DNA of 64,000 nt from Prescottella defluvii (GTDB taxonomy: Bacteria > Actinomycetota > Actinomycetes > Mycobacteriales > Mycobacteriaceae): contig CP121458.1 of assembly GCA_029690005.1 (NCBI GenBank), positions 1,674,001-1,738,000 of the forward strand, read 5' to 3'. A program made the position numbers and the translations under genes. The notes beneath the pieces are model-generated. The model was not told the DNA's origin, did no database searches, and was given only the letters and a program-made list of their open reading frames with translations. This document shows, piece after piece, positions 27,593 to 41,782 of this stretch. Numbering within the stretch: position 1 is the stretch's first letter; the number at the start of each line of letters is the position of its first letter.

Positions 27593-28102
27593 TCAGCGGC
27601 GGGTGAGGGCGAACATCCGGATGTCGCGGTCCGTGCGGCCCTGGTAGACGGCGTAGGCGCCCGCCAGTTCGACGAATTGCTTGTACAGCCGGTCCTTCTC
27701 CTCGCCGGTGACCTGGGCGGCGAGGACCGGGATGTCGCTTCCTGCCATCGTCACGCTCGCCTCGGGTTGCGCCAGCAGGTTCGACGTCCATGCCGGGTGG
27801 TGGTCCTGGCCGAAGTTGCTGCCCACGACCACCAGTCGATCGCCGTCGCGGAGGTACAGGAGCGGGCTGGTGCGTCGCTGCCCGGACTTGCGGCCGACGG
27901 TGTTCAGCAGGACCGTCGGTGCCCCGATCGGGCCGAGGACGGTGAACCGGCCCTCGCTGCGCTCGAGAAGCCGCCGGTCCACGCCCGCGAGCTTGCGGAT
28001 GGTCCACGAACCCAGCGTGGTCGACGCGAACGCGATGCCGGGCCGGCGCAGGATGCTGTTCTCCGAACCCCAGCGGACGTCCGGGAATGACGAGTCGCTC
28101 AT
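27593..28102 (-). CDS. Deazaflavin (F420)-dependent nitroreductase-like protein, Ddn family
   Basis: A 169-residue split-barrel protein of the DUF385/Ddn family. The core signature is TVGRKSGQRRTSPLLYLRDG, followed by VVVGSNFGQDHHPAWTSNLL and EASVTMAGSDIPVLAA, the usual F420-binding segments. Family members reduce quinones or nitroimidazoles with F420H2. The location beside fgd fits use of its reduced cofactor. The end (RTDRDIRMFALTRR) is typical of the shorter members. The frame is intact. The divergent gene at 28142 is pta, with 39 bases between starts. Confidence 0.9.
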   Translation of the reverse strand: MSDSSFPDVRWGSENSILRRPGIAFASTTLGSWTIRKLAGVDRRLLERSEGRFTVLGPIGAPTVLLNTVGRKSGQRRTSPLLYLRDGDRLVVVGSNFGQDHHPAWTSNLLAQPEASVTMAGSDIPVLAAQVTGEEKDRLYKQFVELAGAYAVYQGRTDRDIRMFALTRR

Positions 28103-28141
28103 GAACGCCGATTATGCGCGATCGTCACTAGGCTGTCGCTC

Positions 28142-30235
28142 ATGGCTGATTCGGCACCGTGTCGAGCGTCTACATCGCCTCACCCGAGGGGGACACCGGC
28201 AAGTCCACGGTGGCGCTAGGTGTGGTGCAGATGCTGTGCGCGTCCACCGCCCGGGTGGGGTGTTCCGCCCGATCGCGCGGTCGACCGACGAGACCGATCA
28301 CATCCTGGAACTGCTGATCGACCACACCACCGCCGACCTGAGCTACGACCAGTGCATGGGCGTGACGTACGAGCAGGTCCACTCGGACCCGGACGGGGCG
28401 CTCAGCGAGATCGTGTCCCGGTACCACCAGGTGGCCGAGCAGTGCGACGCCGTCGTGATCGTGGGCAGCGACTACACCGACGTCGCCAGCCCCAGCGAAC
28501 TCGGCTACAACGCGCGCATCGCGGCCAACCTCGAGGCTCCGGTGCTGCTGACGTTGCGCGGTGCTCACCGCAGCCCGCACGAGGTGGCCCAGCTGGCGAA
28601 CCTGTGCACCGCGGAACTCGCTGCGCAGCACGCGCATCTGGTCGCGATAGTGGTGAATCGCTGCGATCCGGACCGGCTGGAGGAGTACGCCGCGGCCCCC
28701 GAGGCGTCCGGAGTGCCGGTGTGGAGCCTGCCGGAGATCCCGTTGCTGATCGCGCCCACGGTCGCCGAGCTCCTGACGGCGGTCGACGGCGAACTGTACT
28801 GCGGTGACAAGGCGTTGTTGCAGCGCGAGGCGTTGGAGGTGACCGTCGGCGCGATGACCGCCGAGCACATCCTCGAGCGGATCAAGGAGGGATCGCTCGT
28901 GATCGTGCCGGGGACCGGTCCGACGTCCTGCTCGCCCTCGTGAACGCTCATGACGCGCAGGGATTCCCGTCGTTGTCGGGCATCGTCATGAGCGGCGGGA
29001 TCGAGCCGCACCGATCGGTGGCGCGTCTGATCGACGGTCTGAGTCCGCGGCTGCCGATGCTGGCCACGCACTTCGATTCCTTCGACACCGCCAACATCGC
29101 GGCACAGACCCGCGGCCGGGTCTCGGTGGGCTCGCTGCGCAAGATCGACACCGCGCTCGCGCTGATGGAGCGGAGAGTGGACGCGCCCACGCTCATCGAA
29201 CGGTTGCAGGTGAAGCTGCCGTCGGTGGTGACACCGCAGATGTTCGAGTACCAGTTGCTCGATCGGGCACGGGCCGAGCGCAAGCGGATCGTGCTGCCGG
29301 AGGGTGACGACGACCGGATCCTGCGCGCGGCGGGGCGTCTGCTCCGTCGTCGGGTGGTCGACCTCACGATCCTCGGCGACGAGTCGAGCGTCCGCGCCCG
29401 CGCCGCGGAGCTCGGTGTGGACCTCTCGTCGGCGACGGTGCTGGATCCGAAGCGATCTGACTACCTCTCGGAGTTCGCCGCCGAGTACGCGAGGATCCGG
29501 GCCCACCGCGGCATGACGATCGAGCGGGCGCGCGAGATCATGGGTGACATCTCGTACTTCGGAACGATGATGGTGTACAAGGGGATCGCGGACGGCATGG
29601 TGTCCGGGGCCGCGCACACCACCGCGCACACGATTCGGCCGTCGCTCGAGATCATCAAGACGCAACCGGGTGTGTCGACGGTGTCGAGCGTCTTCCTGAT
29701 GCGTCTCGCAGACCGGGTGTTGGCGTACGGGGACTGCGCCGTCGTGCCGGATCCGACGGCGGAGCAGCTGGCCGACATTGCGATCTCGTCGGCCGAGACC
29801 GCGGCCAGGTTCGGGATCGATCCGCGGATCGCGATGCTCTCCTACTCGACGGGTGAGTCCGGAACCGGCATCGGTGTGGACAAGGTGCGCACTGCGACCG
29901 CGCTGGTGCGTGAGCGGCGACCGGATCTGTTGGTGGAGGGTCCGATCCAGTACGACGCGGCCGTCGAGCCGACGGTCGCGCACACCAAGCTCCCGGACTC
30001 ACAGGTGGCGGGGCGGGCGACGGTGTTCGTGTTCCCGGACCTCAACACCGGCAACAACACGTACAAGGCGGTGCAGCGCAGCGCCGGCGCGGTCGCGGTC
30101 GGTCCGGTGCTGCAGGGGTTGAACAAACCGGTGAACGACCTGTCCCGCGGCGCGCTGGTGCAGGACATCGTCAACACCGTCGCGATCACCGCGATCCAGG
30201 CCCAGGACGTTCCCGTGAAAGTGGTGCAGAAGTGA
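28142..30235 (+). CDS. pta: Phosphate acetyltransferase (three frameshifts)
   Basis: Long-form Pta, about 697 residues, with an N-terminal P-loop/DRTGG part ([24 protein letters not shown]) and a C-terminal PTA_PTB catalytic domain ([52 protein letters not shown]). It interconverts acetyl-CoA and acetyl phosphate. Frame breaks lie near 28158, 28258 and 28918. The last two are single missing bases in G runs, and the repaired joins ([23 protein letters not shown]) match the family. Its stop overlaps the ackA start by four bases, giving the standard acetate operon. Confidence 0.94.
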
Positions 30236-31422
30236 CCGAACCGGTTGTGCTGGTGATCAATTCGGGTTCGTCGTCGATCAAGTTCCAGCTCGTCCACCCG
30301 AGGGTGGGTGACGCCGTCGGGTCGGGGCTCGTCGAACGGATCGGGGAGTCGTCGGGCCGCATCGTCTACCACTACCCCGGGGGTGTGGTCGAGCGTGAAC
30401 TCGTCATCCCCGACCACACTGCCGGGCTGCACGCCGCGGAGGACGTCATCGCCGAGGCCGGGCGCTCCCTCGGCGACTGGGGCGTCGTGGCGGTGGGTCA
30501 CCGCGTCGTGCACGGCGGTCCGGTGTTCCGGGAGCCGACCCTCGTCGACGACGAGGTCGTCACCGAATTGCGCCGGCTGTCGCCGCTGGCACCGCTGCAC
30601 AACCCGCCGAACGTCGTCGGGATCGAGGTGGCACGCCGACTCCTGCCCGGCGTCCCGCACGTCGCGGTGTTCGACACCGCCTACTTCCACACGCTGCCGG
30701 AGGCCGCCGCCACCTACGCGATCGACGCGGAGGTCGCGCGCGCGAACGGGGTGCGCCGCTACGGCTTCCACGGGACGTCGCACGAGTACGTGAGCGAGCG
30801 GGCCGCCGCGTTCCTGGACCGCGACTACCGCGAGCTGGACCAGATCGTCCTCCACCTCGGAAACGGCGCGTCGGCCGCGGCGATCCAGGGTGGGCGCGCC
30901 GTCGACACGTCGATGGGCATGACACCGCTGGAGGGACTGGTGATGGGCACCCGCAGCGGGGACCTGGATCCCGGCGTGATCCTGCACCTGAACCGGAACG
31001 CCGGCATGAAGGGCGACGAACTCGACGACCTCCTCAACCGGCACTCCGGGCTGAAGGGACTGTGCGGTGAGAACGACTTCCGGGCACTGCGGCAGATGGT
31101 CGCCGACGGCGACCCCGCGGCCAAGCTCGCGTACGACGTCGACGTGCACCGGCTGCGTCGGTACATCGGGGCGTACCTCGTGGAGTTGGGCGGCGTGGAC
31201 GTCATCACCTTCACCGGCGGCGTGGGCGAACATGATGTGGACGTGCGCCGCGATGCCCTTGCCGGACTGGGCCGCCTCGGTATTGTGGTCGACGACACAC
31301 GCAACGCATCGTCGGTGACCGGCGAGCGGCGGATCAGCGCCGACGACTCCGCCGTGCAAGTCCTGGTGGTCCCCACCAACGAGGAGCTCGCCATAGCACG
31401 TAAAGCGATCGCGCTGGTCTGA
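30232..31422 (+). CDS. ackA: Acetate kinase
   Basis: A 396-residue ASKHA-fold kinase that makes ATP and acetate from acetyl phosphate, or the reverse. The N-terminal [14 protein letters not shown] phosphate motif, GHRVVHGG, the [11 protein letters not shown] loop, [11 protein letters not shown] and the C-terminal [13 protein letters not shown] motif are all present. Length matches the family (about 400). GTG start at 30232 overlaps the pta stop (GTGA), so the two are co-translated. The gene is followed by 84 bases before ctaD, with no clear terminator. Confidence 0.97.
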   Translation: MTEPVVLVINSGSSSIKFQLVHPRVGDAVGSGLVERIGESSGRIVYHYPGGVVERELVIPDHTAGLHAAEDVIAEAGRSLGDWGVVAVGHRVVHGGPVFREPTLVDDEVVTELRRLSPLAPLHNPPNVVGIEVARRLLPGVPHVAVFDTAYFHTLPEAAATYAIDAEVARANGVRRYGFHGTSHEYVSERAAAFLDRDYRELDQIVLHLGNGASAAAIQGGRAVDTSMGMTPLEGLVMGTRSGDLDPGVILHLNRNAGMKGDELDDLLNRHSGLKGLCGENDFRALRQMVADGDPAAKLAYDVDVHRLRRYIGAYLVELGGVDVITFTGGVGEHDVDVRRDALAGLGRLGIVVDDTRNASSVTGERRISADDSAVQVLVVPTNEELAIARKAIALV

Positions 31423-31506
31423 TCCGGGAAGAAGTGTCACTCGGCGCGGGGGATCGGGACCTTAGGCCCTCGCCGCGGAGCCCTCGGAAGTCCGACTATT
31501 CCGGGT

Positions 31507-35730
<4,224 letters not shown>

Positions 35731-35753
35731 GCATCCTCCGTTCCTTCCACCCG

Positions 35754-36734
35754 TCAGTCCCGGTACGTCGCCGGCGGCGGTCCCGGTGAGGGGCCCAGTT
35801 CGGAGAGCCATCGGTCGTAGATCCTCACCCACGTGCCGTCCGCGCGGATCCGTTCGAGGGTGCCGTTCACGAACCGCACCAGATCGTCCTTGTCCTTTGC
35901 GATGCCGATTCCGTATGGTTCCGGTCCCAGACTGGGGCCGACGAACCTCAGGTAGGGGTCCTGCGTTTTCATCCCCGCGAGCAGCGTGTCGTCGGTGCTG
36001 ACCGCGTCGACCTGGCGCTGCTGCATCATCACGAGGCAGTCCGACCACGTGGGGACCGAGATCACCGTGGCGTCGGGAGCGACGTTGCGGATGCGGTCGA
36101 GGGAACGCGTGCCCTTCGTCATGCAGATCCGTTTCCCACCGAGATCGTCGACGCCGGTGATGGGGGAGTCCGTCATCACGAGGATCCGCTGGTGCGCCTC
36201 GTAGTACTCGGTGGAGAAGTCCACGTGCTGCCGCCGTTCGCACGTGATGCTCATGGTGCGGGCGACGATGTCCACCTTCCCGTCCTGCAGCGCCTCTTCG
36301 CGTTCGGCCGACGTGAGGATCCGCAACTCCACCTTGTCGGGACTGCCCAGCAGGTCGCGGGCAATTTCCCGGGCGACGTCGACGTCGAATCCCTCGATGC
36401 CGCCGGTGGCAGGGTTCCGGAAGCTCATTGGGTTGCTTCCGGTGTCCACTCCGACGACGAGTCGACCGCGAGCCCGGATCGCGTCGAGTGTCGGCCCCGT
36501 CGGTACCTCGCCGGGCGGGAACGGGCGCAGGCTCGCGGTGGGATCGCCGCACTCCATCGGTGTGGGCACGGGCGCCGACGTCACGACCGACGCGCCGTGC
36601 GGCAGGGGTGCCACGCTGTACGTCTCGCTCGGCGGCAGCGTGTACGGCCCCGGCGGCTCCGTGCAGCCCGCCACGGTCGCAGCGGTGACCCCGACGGCTA
36701 CCGCGGCCGTCGCGAGCAGCCGGCGTCCGATCAC
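35754..36734 (-). CDS. glnH: GlnH amino-acid-binding lipoprotein
   Basis: A periplasmic-binding-protein family 3 lipoprotein. The lipobox VAGC is near residue 22 after a hydrophobic signal. The binding domain starts at about residue 80 (GRLVVGVDTGSNPMSFRN, GFDVDVAREIARDLLG) and ends near DGTWVRIYDRWLSELG. In mycobacteria GlnH binds aspartate and glutamate outside the membrane and signals via GlnX to PknG. GTG at 36734 is chosen because it overlaps the upstream glnX stop (GTGA); an earlier GTG at 36758 is possible. A 23-base gap separates it from pknG. About 326 residues; intact. Confidence 0.93.
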   Translation of the reverse strand: MIGRRLLATAAVAVGVTAATVAGCTEPPGPYTLPPSETYSVAPLPHGASVVTSAPVPTPMECGDPTASLRPFPPGEVPTGPTLDAIRARGRLVVGVDTGSNPMSFRNPATGGIEGFDVDVAREIARDLLGSPDKVELRILTSAEREEALQDGKVDIVARTMSITCERRQHVDFSTEYYEAHQRILVMTDSPITGVDDLGGKRICMTKGTRSLDRIRNVAPDATVISVPTWSDCLVMMQQRQVDAVSTDDTLLAGMKTQDPYLRFVGPSLGPEPYGIGIAKDKDDLVRFVNGTLERIRADGTWVRIYDRWLSELGPSPGPPPATYRD

Positions 36735-38140
36735 TGGTACTCCCGCAATCGGGGCCACAGGCCCAGCGGGATGCCGACGGCCGCCACGACCGTGATCACC
36801 ACCGCGCCGGGGCCGAGCGCGGAAAGCACCCTCGACGACTTGGCGATGTCGTTGCGCAGCTCGCTGCGGGCGCTGTCGGCACCGTCGGACAACGCGCTGT
36901 CGACGATGCCGAACTGCGTTGCGCTCGAAGCGGGATCGGTGCCCACAGCGGTCATCGCCGCCGCATTCCAGTCACCCGCCTCGAGGGCGGCGTTCATCCG
37001 TTGATGCGCTGCCGTCCACCCGTCCAGGCCCTGGCTTGCCCTGTGTACGTCGTCCGCGCCGACGGCGGCGGAATAGCCGCCCAGCAGGTTACGCAGCTCG
37101 TCGGTGTCGTCGACGAAGACCTGTCCGTGTTGTTCCTTCTCGTCGCGACGGACCAGTTGCAGGATCTCCTGGGTCCGGGCCTGCTGCGCGAGGATGCGCG
37201 CCGACGCGAACGTCGACAACGGCGTCGACCCCTGCCGCACGGCGCGGTGCGCCGACGTCGCGGACACGATGCCGGCCACGAGCATCCACACGAGCAGCGC
37301 GGTCATCGCGGCGGTCGTGAACAGCAGGCCGGCGTTGAACGTACGACGGGTCCGCCGAGACATCACCACCTGCGTCGCGACGAGCGCGACCAGCAGCGCC
37401 ACGAGCAGTCCGATCGCGAACCACGGCGGCCGGGCGAACCCCGTCTGGGGAGCGAGCGATGCGTCGGCACGTTCGGTGTGCAGAGCCTGAGCGAGCGGAA
37501 GCAGGTTCGTCTGCATCAGCGACGACGCCTCCGCGAGGTACGCCGTGCCGACCGGGTTGCCGCTCCGGTTGTTCGCGCGGGCCGTCTCCACCAGCCCCGT
37601 GTACACCGGTAACTGTGTCGCGATCTGGGTGATGAGCTGTCGTCCCGGATCGTCACCGGGCAGCCCGTCGGCCGTCGCGACCAGTTCGGCGGCCGCGGTC
37701 CCGATCGCCTGCGAGTAGCGTTCCCGGGCCTGGCTCGGTTCGACGCCGCCGGACAGGAACGCCGTCGCGGCGGCGGCGTCGGCGACGGACAACGACGAAT
37801 ACAGATTCTGGGACGACCGGGCGAGCGGTTCGGTCGTGGACAGCAGGACGTCGATCTGGTGCTTGCGGTCGCTCGCGACAGCCGAGGTGATCAGTCCCGC
37901 GGCCAGCGTGCCGAGGAGCAGCGCGACGCCGACCGCGAGTAGCCGCGCAGGTGTCGATCGAAGCAGGTCACGCGGGGCGATCTGGCGCGCACGGACGATG
38001 CCGAACGTCGTCGCCGCCATGCTGCTGGTCTGCTTCTGCGCGGGCGTCGGCGTATCTCCCGACGTCTTCGTATCCGGCACTGCCACGGCATGTCCTCGTT
38101 CGCCGTCGGACTGGTTCGAGGCCTCGGTACTGCCGAGCAT
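36731..38140 (-). CDS. glnX: GlnX-like transmembrane sensor protein (Rv0412c family)
   Basis: About 469 residues from ATG 38140. It has an N-terminal cytoplasmic stretch, a transmembrane helix (LLAVGVALLLGTLAAGLITS) and an extracytoplasmic helical region of about 160 residues. A helix pair follows in the middle (WFAIGLLVALLVALVATQVV; FTTAAMTALLVWMLVAGIVS), then a second extracytoplasmic region and a final helix near the C-terminus. This four-helix, two-loop layout matches the GlnX protein that relays GlnH occupancy to PknG. The stop overlaps the glnH start. Divergent from the NUDIX gene, with 100 bases between starts. Confidence 0.85.
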   Translation of the reverse strand: MLGSTEASNQSDGERGHAVAVPDTKTSGDTPTPAQKQTSSMAATTFGIVRARQIAPRDLLRSTPARLLAVGVALLLGTLAAGLITSAVASDRKHQIDVLLSTTEPLARSSQNLYSSLSVADAAAATAFLSGGVEPSQARERYSQAIGTAAAELVATADGLPGDDPGRQLITQIATQLPVYTGLVETARANNRSGNPVGTAYLAEASSLMQTNLLPLAQALHTERADASLAPQTGFARPPWFAIGLLVALLVALVATQVVMSRRTRRTFNAGLLFTTAAMTALLVWMLVAGIVSATSAHRAVRQGSTPLSTFASARILAQQARTQEILQLVRRDEKEQHGQVFVDDTDELRNLLGGYSAAVGADDVHRASQGLDGWTAAHQRMNAALEAGDWNAAAMTAVGTDPASSATQFGIVDSALSDGADSARSELRNDIAKSSRVLSALGPGAVVITVVAAVGIPLGLWPRLREYQ

Positions 38141-38240
38141 AAGCCGCAGCGGCAGGTTGTTCCTCCGATTCGTGATGTCGCGGGGAATACTGTGGGGACA
38201 GGTGAGCGGCTCGGCGGACAGGGCAGGTGAGAGGCACTCC

Positions 38241-39079
38241 ATGCGCGGTGACGGAGACGGTTGGGCGACGACCCCCGACGGGGTTCGGCATCGGGGCCGG
38301 CACGGCGCGGCGGGTCTGTTGTTGCGTGCCCCGCTGACGGACGGCTCCGCCGCGGTCCTGCTGCAGCATCGGGCTGCGTGGAGTCACCAGGGCGGCACGT
38401 GGGCCCTGCCCGGTGGCGCACGCGACAGCCACGAGACGACGATCCATGCCGCGGTCCGCGAGGCGCAGGAGGAAACCGGAATCGACTCGGGGTCGGTGCA
38501 CGTGCGCACCGAGCGGGTGACGGCCACCGTCGCCGGCGGTTGGACGTACACGACGGTCGTCGCCGACGCGGAGAAGCCGCTGGCGCTGGTCCCGAACGGG
38601 AGAGCACCGAACTGCGCTGGGTACCCGAGTCCGACGTCGAGCGCATGCCGCTGCATCCCGGGTTCGCCGCGGCGTGGCCGGCGCTGCGGACCACCGAGGT
38701 CCGGGTTCTGCTCGACACCGCGAACGTGCTCGGCTCGCGGCCCGACGGTTGGTGGCGTGATCGTGCGGGCGCGACGACGGAACTGCTGGACCGGCTCGCG
38801 CAGGTGCTGCCGCGGACGATCGAGCTGCCCGGCGGTGGTTTCGGTTGGTTACCGCGCATCGAGGCGGTGCTCGAGGGCCGGGCCCGCGCCGCGGGACACG
38901 TCGACGCGCGGATCCCGGTTCATACCGCGTCCGGCAGCGGTGACGACGAGGTGGCCCGGCTGGCCGCGACCGACGGCGCCCTCACCGCCGTCGTCACCGC
39001 CGATCGCGGACTACGCGGCCGGCTGCCGGAATCGGTGCTGACGCTGTCGCCGTCGACGGTGCTCGCCTGGTTGGACTGA
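38241..39079 (+). CDS. mutT3: NUDIX hydrolase (MutT3-like) with C-terminal PIN/NYN-like domain (one frameshift)
   Basis: The N-terminal ~150 residues are a NUDIX domain, with the box GGARDSHETTIHAAVREAQEETGI read from the sequence (G-x5-E-x7-REAQEETG). The mycobacterial MutT3 start (MRGDGDGW) is conserved. The frame breaks near 38600, where one G is missing and NG joins ESTELRWVPE. Unlike the 217-residue mycobacterial protein, it continues with ~120 residues resembling a PIN/NYN nuclease: RVLLDTANVLGSRPDGWW, GDDEVARLA and VVTADRGLRGRL. About 279 residues. The NUDIX part likely hydrolyses oxidised or deoxy-nucleotides; the second domain's activity is inference. Confidence 0.87.
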
Positions 39080-39087
39080 GCCGGAAG

Positions 39088-39498
39088 TCAGCCGCGTTCG
39101 AGAAGGAAACGGCGACCGGCGATCTCGGTGGGCCGGATCTCCACGAAGTTGTACTTCTCGGTCGGTACCCACGACCGCAGGTCGAGTTCCTCGGCCGCGT
39201 TGATCTCGTCGAACCGGACGAGTGTGCGCGCGATGCCGCGAACCAGGATGCTCCACGCGGACGTCGTGTCGGCGTGGTCCACCTGGAAGGTGACCATCGG
39301 CTTGAGCTTGAGCTCGGTGAGCTTGTCACCCTCCGCGCTGCGGAAGTAGAGCTTGCCGTCGTTCACCACGTAGTTGACGGGATAGACGTCGGGCTGGTCG
39401 CCGCTGACGAGGATGAGCCGTCCGAGGCGCTCGGTGGCCAGCAGGTCCAACGCCTCCTGCTCGGTGAGCGCGGTGACGGGGGTGGTCCGGTCCGGCAT
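39088..39498 (-). CDS. Pyridoxamine-5'-phosphate-oxidase-like (PPOX) flavin/F420-binding protein
   Basis: A 136-residue split-barrel protein. The sequence LGRLILVSGDQPDVYPVNYV, KLYFRSAEGDKL and VTFQVDHADTTSAWSILVRG are typical of the PPOX class that binds FMN, F420 or heme. The end, KYNFVEIRPTEIAGRRFLL, resembles Rv-type F420-binding members that lack the pyridoxamine site. ATG at 39498. It faces the NUDIX gene convergently, with eight bases between stops. The substrate is unknown; mycolata carry many such proteins, some reducing quinones or biliverdin. Confidence 0.88.
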   Translation of the reverse strand: MPDRTTPVTALTEQEALDLLATERLGRLILVSGDQPDVYPVNYVVNDGKLYFRSAEGDKLTELKLKPMVTFQVDHADTTSAWSILVRGIARTLVRFDEINAAEELDLRSWVPTEKYNFVEIRPTEIAGRRFLLERG

Positions 39499-39584
39499 GT
39501 CTGCTCCGATCCTCGATGAGCCTTCACCTCCGACTCTGCCCCCGGGGCCCGCTCGTGCCACAAGGTTCGGGTGTGAGCTGTGCG

Positions 39585-40328
39585 TCACCGCGGGCTGTGC
39601 AGGATGCGGCGCAGCTGTCGCGCCTGAGCGGCGAGTTCGCCGTCGGTGGTGAACAGTTCGGTCTCGTCGACGCACTCGTCGGATGTCCACCACACCGTGC
39701 GGTGGCGCAGTCGATGCCACGGTCCGGTGGGCGAGACGGCGGCGGGGGCGAAGTGCGTCGTCAACTCGACGGTCGGGATCGGTACCGGCGCAGTGCGTGT
39801 CGCGAACAGTCCCGGCGGCATCGCGTCGAGCAGGATCGCGGCGCGTTCGACACCGGTGAACTCCGACCCGGGCCGCAGCCGGATCCACACGTCGAACTCT
39901 GGATCCGGTCCGCCCGCGAACGGGCGCGCCGCGTTGATCGGACGGATGTCGAGGTGCTGCGAGAACGGCACGAAGTCGATCGGAATATCCAGTCCCGCAA
40001 GACTGTCCGGGTCGACGACCGCCTCGATCGACGGTGCGCGCCGGGCGGCGGCGACACCTCGTGACAGGCGGACCAACCCCATCGCGGCGGTGCCGGCGCG
40101 GACCTCCACACCCGGTGAGCGTCCCGTCGGCCCCGGATGCGCGGTCATGTCGATCGGGCCGGGGCGCAGCGGGGCGTAGAAGTGTGCGGTGGCGGCGGCG
40201 GGAACGGCGCCGGTCGCGGCGGCCGCGGCTCGCAGCATCGCCGCGAGCACCATGCCGCCGTGGATGCCGTCGAAGGCACGCCAAGTGTCGTCGAACCTCG
40301 TGGGGAAGGGGCCGAGTGTCGTGGTCAT
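39585..40328 (-). CDS. Acyl-CoA thioesterase-like protein, double hotdog
   Basis: A 247-residue protein with two hotdog halves. The first has FDDTWRAFDGIHGGMVLAAML, where the central helix of a hotdog begins, and TAHFYAPLRPGPIDM. The second has LTTHFAPAAVSPTGPWHRLRHRT and ECVDETELFTTDGELAAQARQL. This is the TesB-like or 4HBT_3 architecture of acyl-CoA thioesterases. ATG at 40328 overlaps the MFS stop (ATGA) and has AGGAG eight bases upstream, so the two are translated as a unit. The pairing with an efflux pump suggests handling of an acylated or toxic lipid-like compound. Confidence 0.85.
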   Translation of the reverse strand: MTTTLGPFPTRFDDTWRAFDGIHGGMVLAAMLRAAAAATGAVPAAATAHFYAPLRPGPIDMTAHPGPTGRSPGVEVRAGTAAMGLVRLSRGVAAARRAPSIEAVVDPDSLAGLDIPIDFVPFSQHLDIRPINAARPFAGGPDPEFDVWIRLRPGSEFTGVERAAILLDAMPPGLFATRTAPVPIPTVELTTHFAPAAVSPTGPWHRLRHRTVWWTSDECVDETELFTTDGELAAQARQLRRILHSPR

Positions 40329-41724
40329 GACGAGAACTCCTGTGTAGTAACGGTTTGCGGGGACTCGGGAGCGGTGGACGGTGCGGTGGATCGGGCGACA
40401 TCGCGAGCGCGGTGACGGCCCCGACGGCGGCGAGGGCGGCGATGGTCCACCACGCGGCGGTGAAGTCGGCCGCGGCGAGCACGGCGACGAGGATCGCGAT
40501 ACCCAGAACACTGCCGAGCTGGCGGCTGGTGTTGACGACCGCGCTGCCGGTGGCGCCCTGTGCGGGCGGCAGCGTCGCGGTCGCGGTCGACAGGATGGTC
40601 GGCAGCGCGAGCCCGACACCTGCGCCGGCGATCAGCCATCCGGGAAGCAGACCCGTCGCGTAGTTCGGTTCGGTGTGGACACTCGCGAGGATGAGCACCG
40701 TGCCGGCGCCCCACAGTGCACTGCCGAGACCGGCCACGACGCCGGGCGGCAGGCGTCGGCCGAGAACCTGTCCGATGATCGCGAAGACCGGGACCAGCAG
40801 GGGGCCGGGCGCCGCCGCGAGACCGGTGCGCAGGGCCGAGTACCCCCACTGGGTCTGCATCCACAGAATGTTCGCGAGCAGGCCGGCGGCGAACGACGCA
40901 CTGAACGCGACGGCGGTGACGTTGGACCACGCGAACGGGCGCACCCGCAGCAACTCCGGGTCGAGCAGCGGATTGTGGTGGCGCGTCGTGCGCCGGGCGA
41001 ACCATGCCAGCGCCAGGACTCCGACGGCCGCGGCGACCAGTGTGCCGGAGTGCGTCCATCCCCAGTCGGGGCCCTGCACCAACGCCAGCGACACCGCACC
41101 GAGACCGACCGCGAGCAGACCCGCACCGGGAAGGTCGACATCGGCGGGGTGCGGATCTCGGGACTCGGGCACGATGCGCGCGGCCGCCCACAGTAGCGCC
41201 ACGCCGATCGGCACGTTGATCAGGAAGACCCAGCGCCACGACGCGGACACCAGCAGCCCACCGAGCACGGGACCGAGTGCGGAGGCGGCGGCACCGGTCG
41301 CGGCCCACAGTCGCACCCCGAGCGCGCGTCGGGCGTCGGGCAGGGCAGCGATGAGCAGACCCAGGCTGGCCGGGGTGAGTGCGGCGGCGCCCGCGGCCTG
41401 GGCCAGGCGGAACGCGACGAGCGGCCACAGCGACGGTGCGAGGGCGCACGCTGCGCTCGCGATCGTGAACAGCGCCAGGCCGGCCAGGAACGCGCGCCGG
41501 CGCCCGACGCGGTCGGCCCAGCGGCCCGCCGGGATCAGCAGGGCCGCGTAGACGATCGCGTATGCGCTGAGGACCCAGCTGAGCTGGGTGAGCGGTGCTC
41601 CGGCGAAGTCGGTGGCGATGTCGTCGAGGGCGACGTTGACGACGAACAGGTCCAGCGAGGCGACGAAGGGCGCTCCGGACAGGACGGCGATGAGCGCGCC
41701 CGGACTCTGACTTTTGTTTGGCAT
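40325..41724 (-). CDS. MFS drug transporter, DHA2/EmrB type (one frameshift near the C-terminus)
   Basis: About 466 residues with some 14 hydrophobic helices. The N-terminal VASLDLFVVNVALDDIATDF segment and the GRWADRVGRRRAFLAG loop after the second helix are hallmarks of the DHA2 multidrug family, and ALGPVLGGLL gives motif C. Near 40400 a base is missing and the frame shifts for the last ~20 residues; repair ends in TVTTQEFSS, whose stop overlaps the thioesterase start. The ATG at 41724 lies inside the left arm of an inverted repeat (41722-41750). The divergent HxlR regulator gene is the probable controller. Confidence 0.9.
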
Positions 41725-41750
41725 AGTCAGGAGTGTGGACCCTGGCTATG
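41722..41750. promoter_or_regulatory. Inverted-repeat operator between MFS and HxlR genes
   Basis: CATAGTCAGG (41722-41731) and CCTGGCTATG (41741-41750) are complementary at nine of ten positions, with a 9-base spacer. The site sits in the 58-base divergent gap and covers the MFS start codon. It fits a dimeric winged-helix repressor such as the HxlR protein encoded next door. Confidence 0.65.
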
Positions 41751-41782
41751 GATTTCACAAGTCAGCGGGTAGGCTGGGGTGC

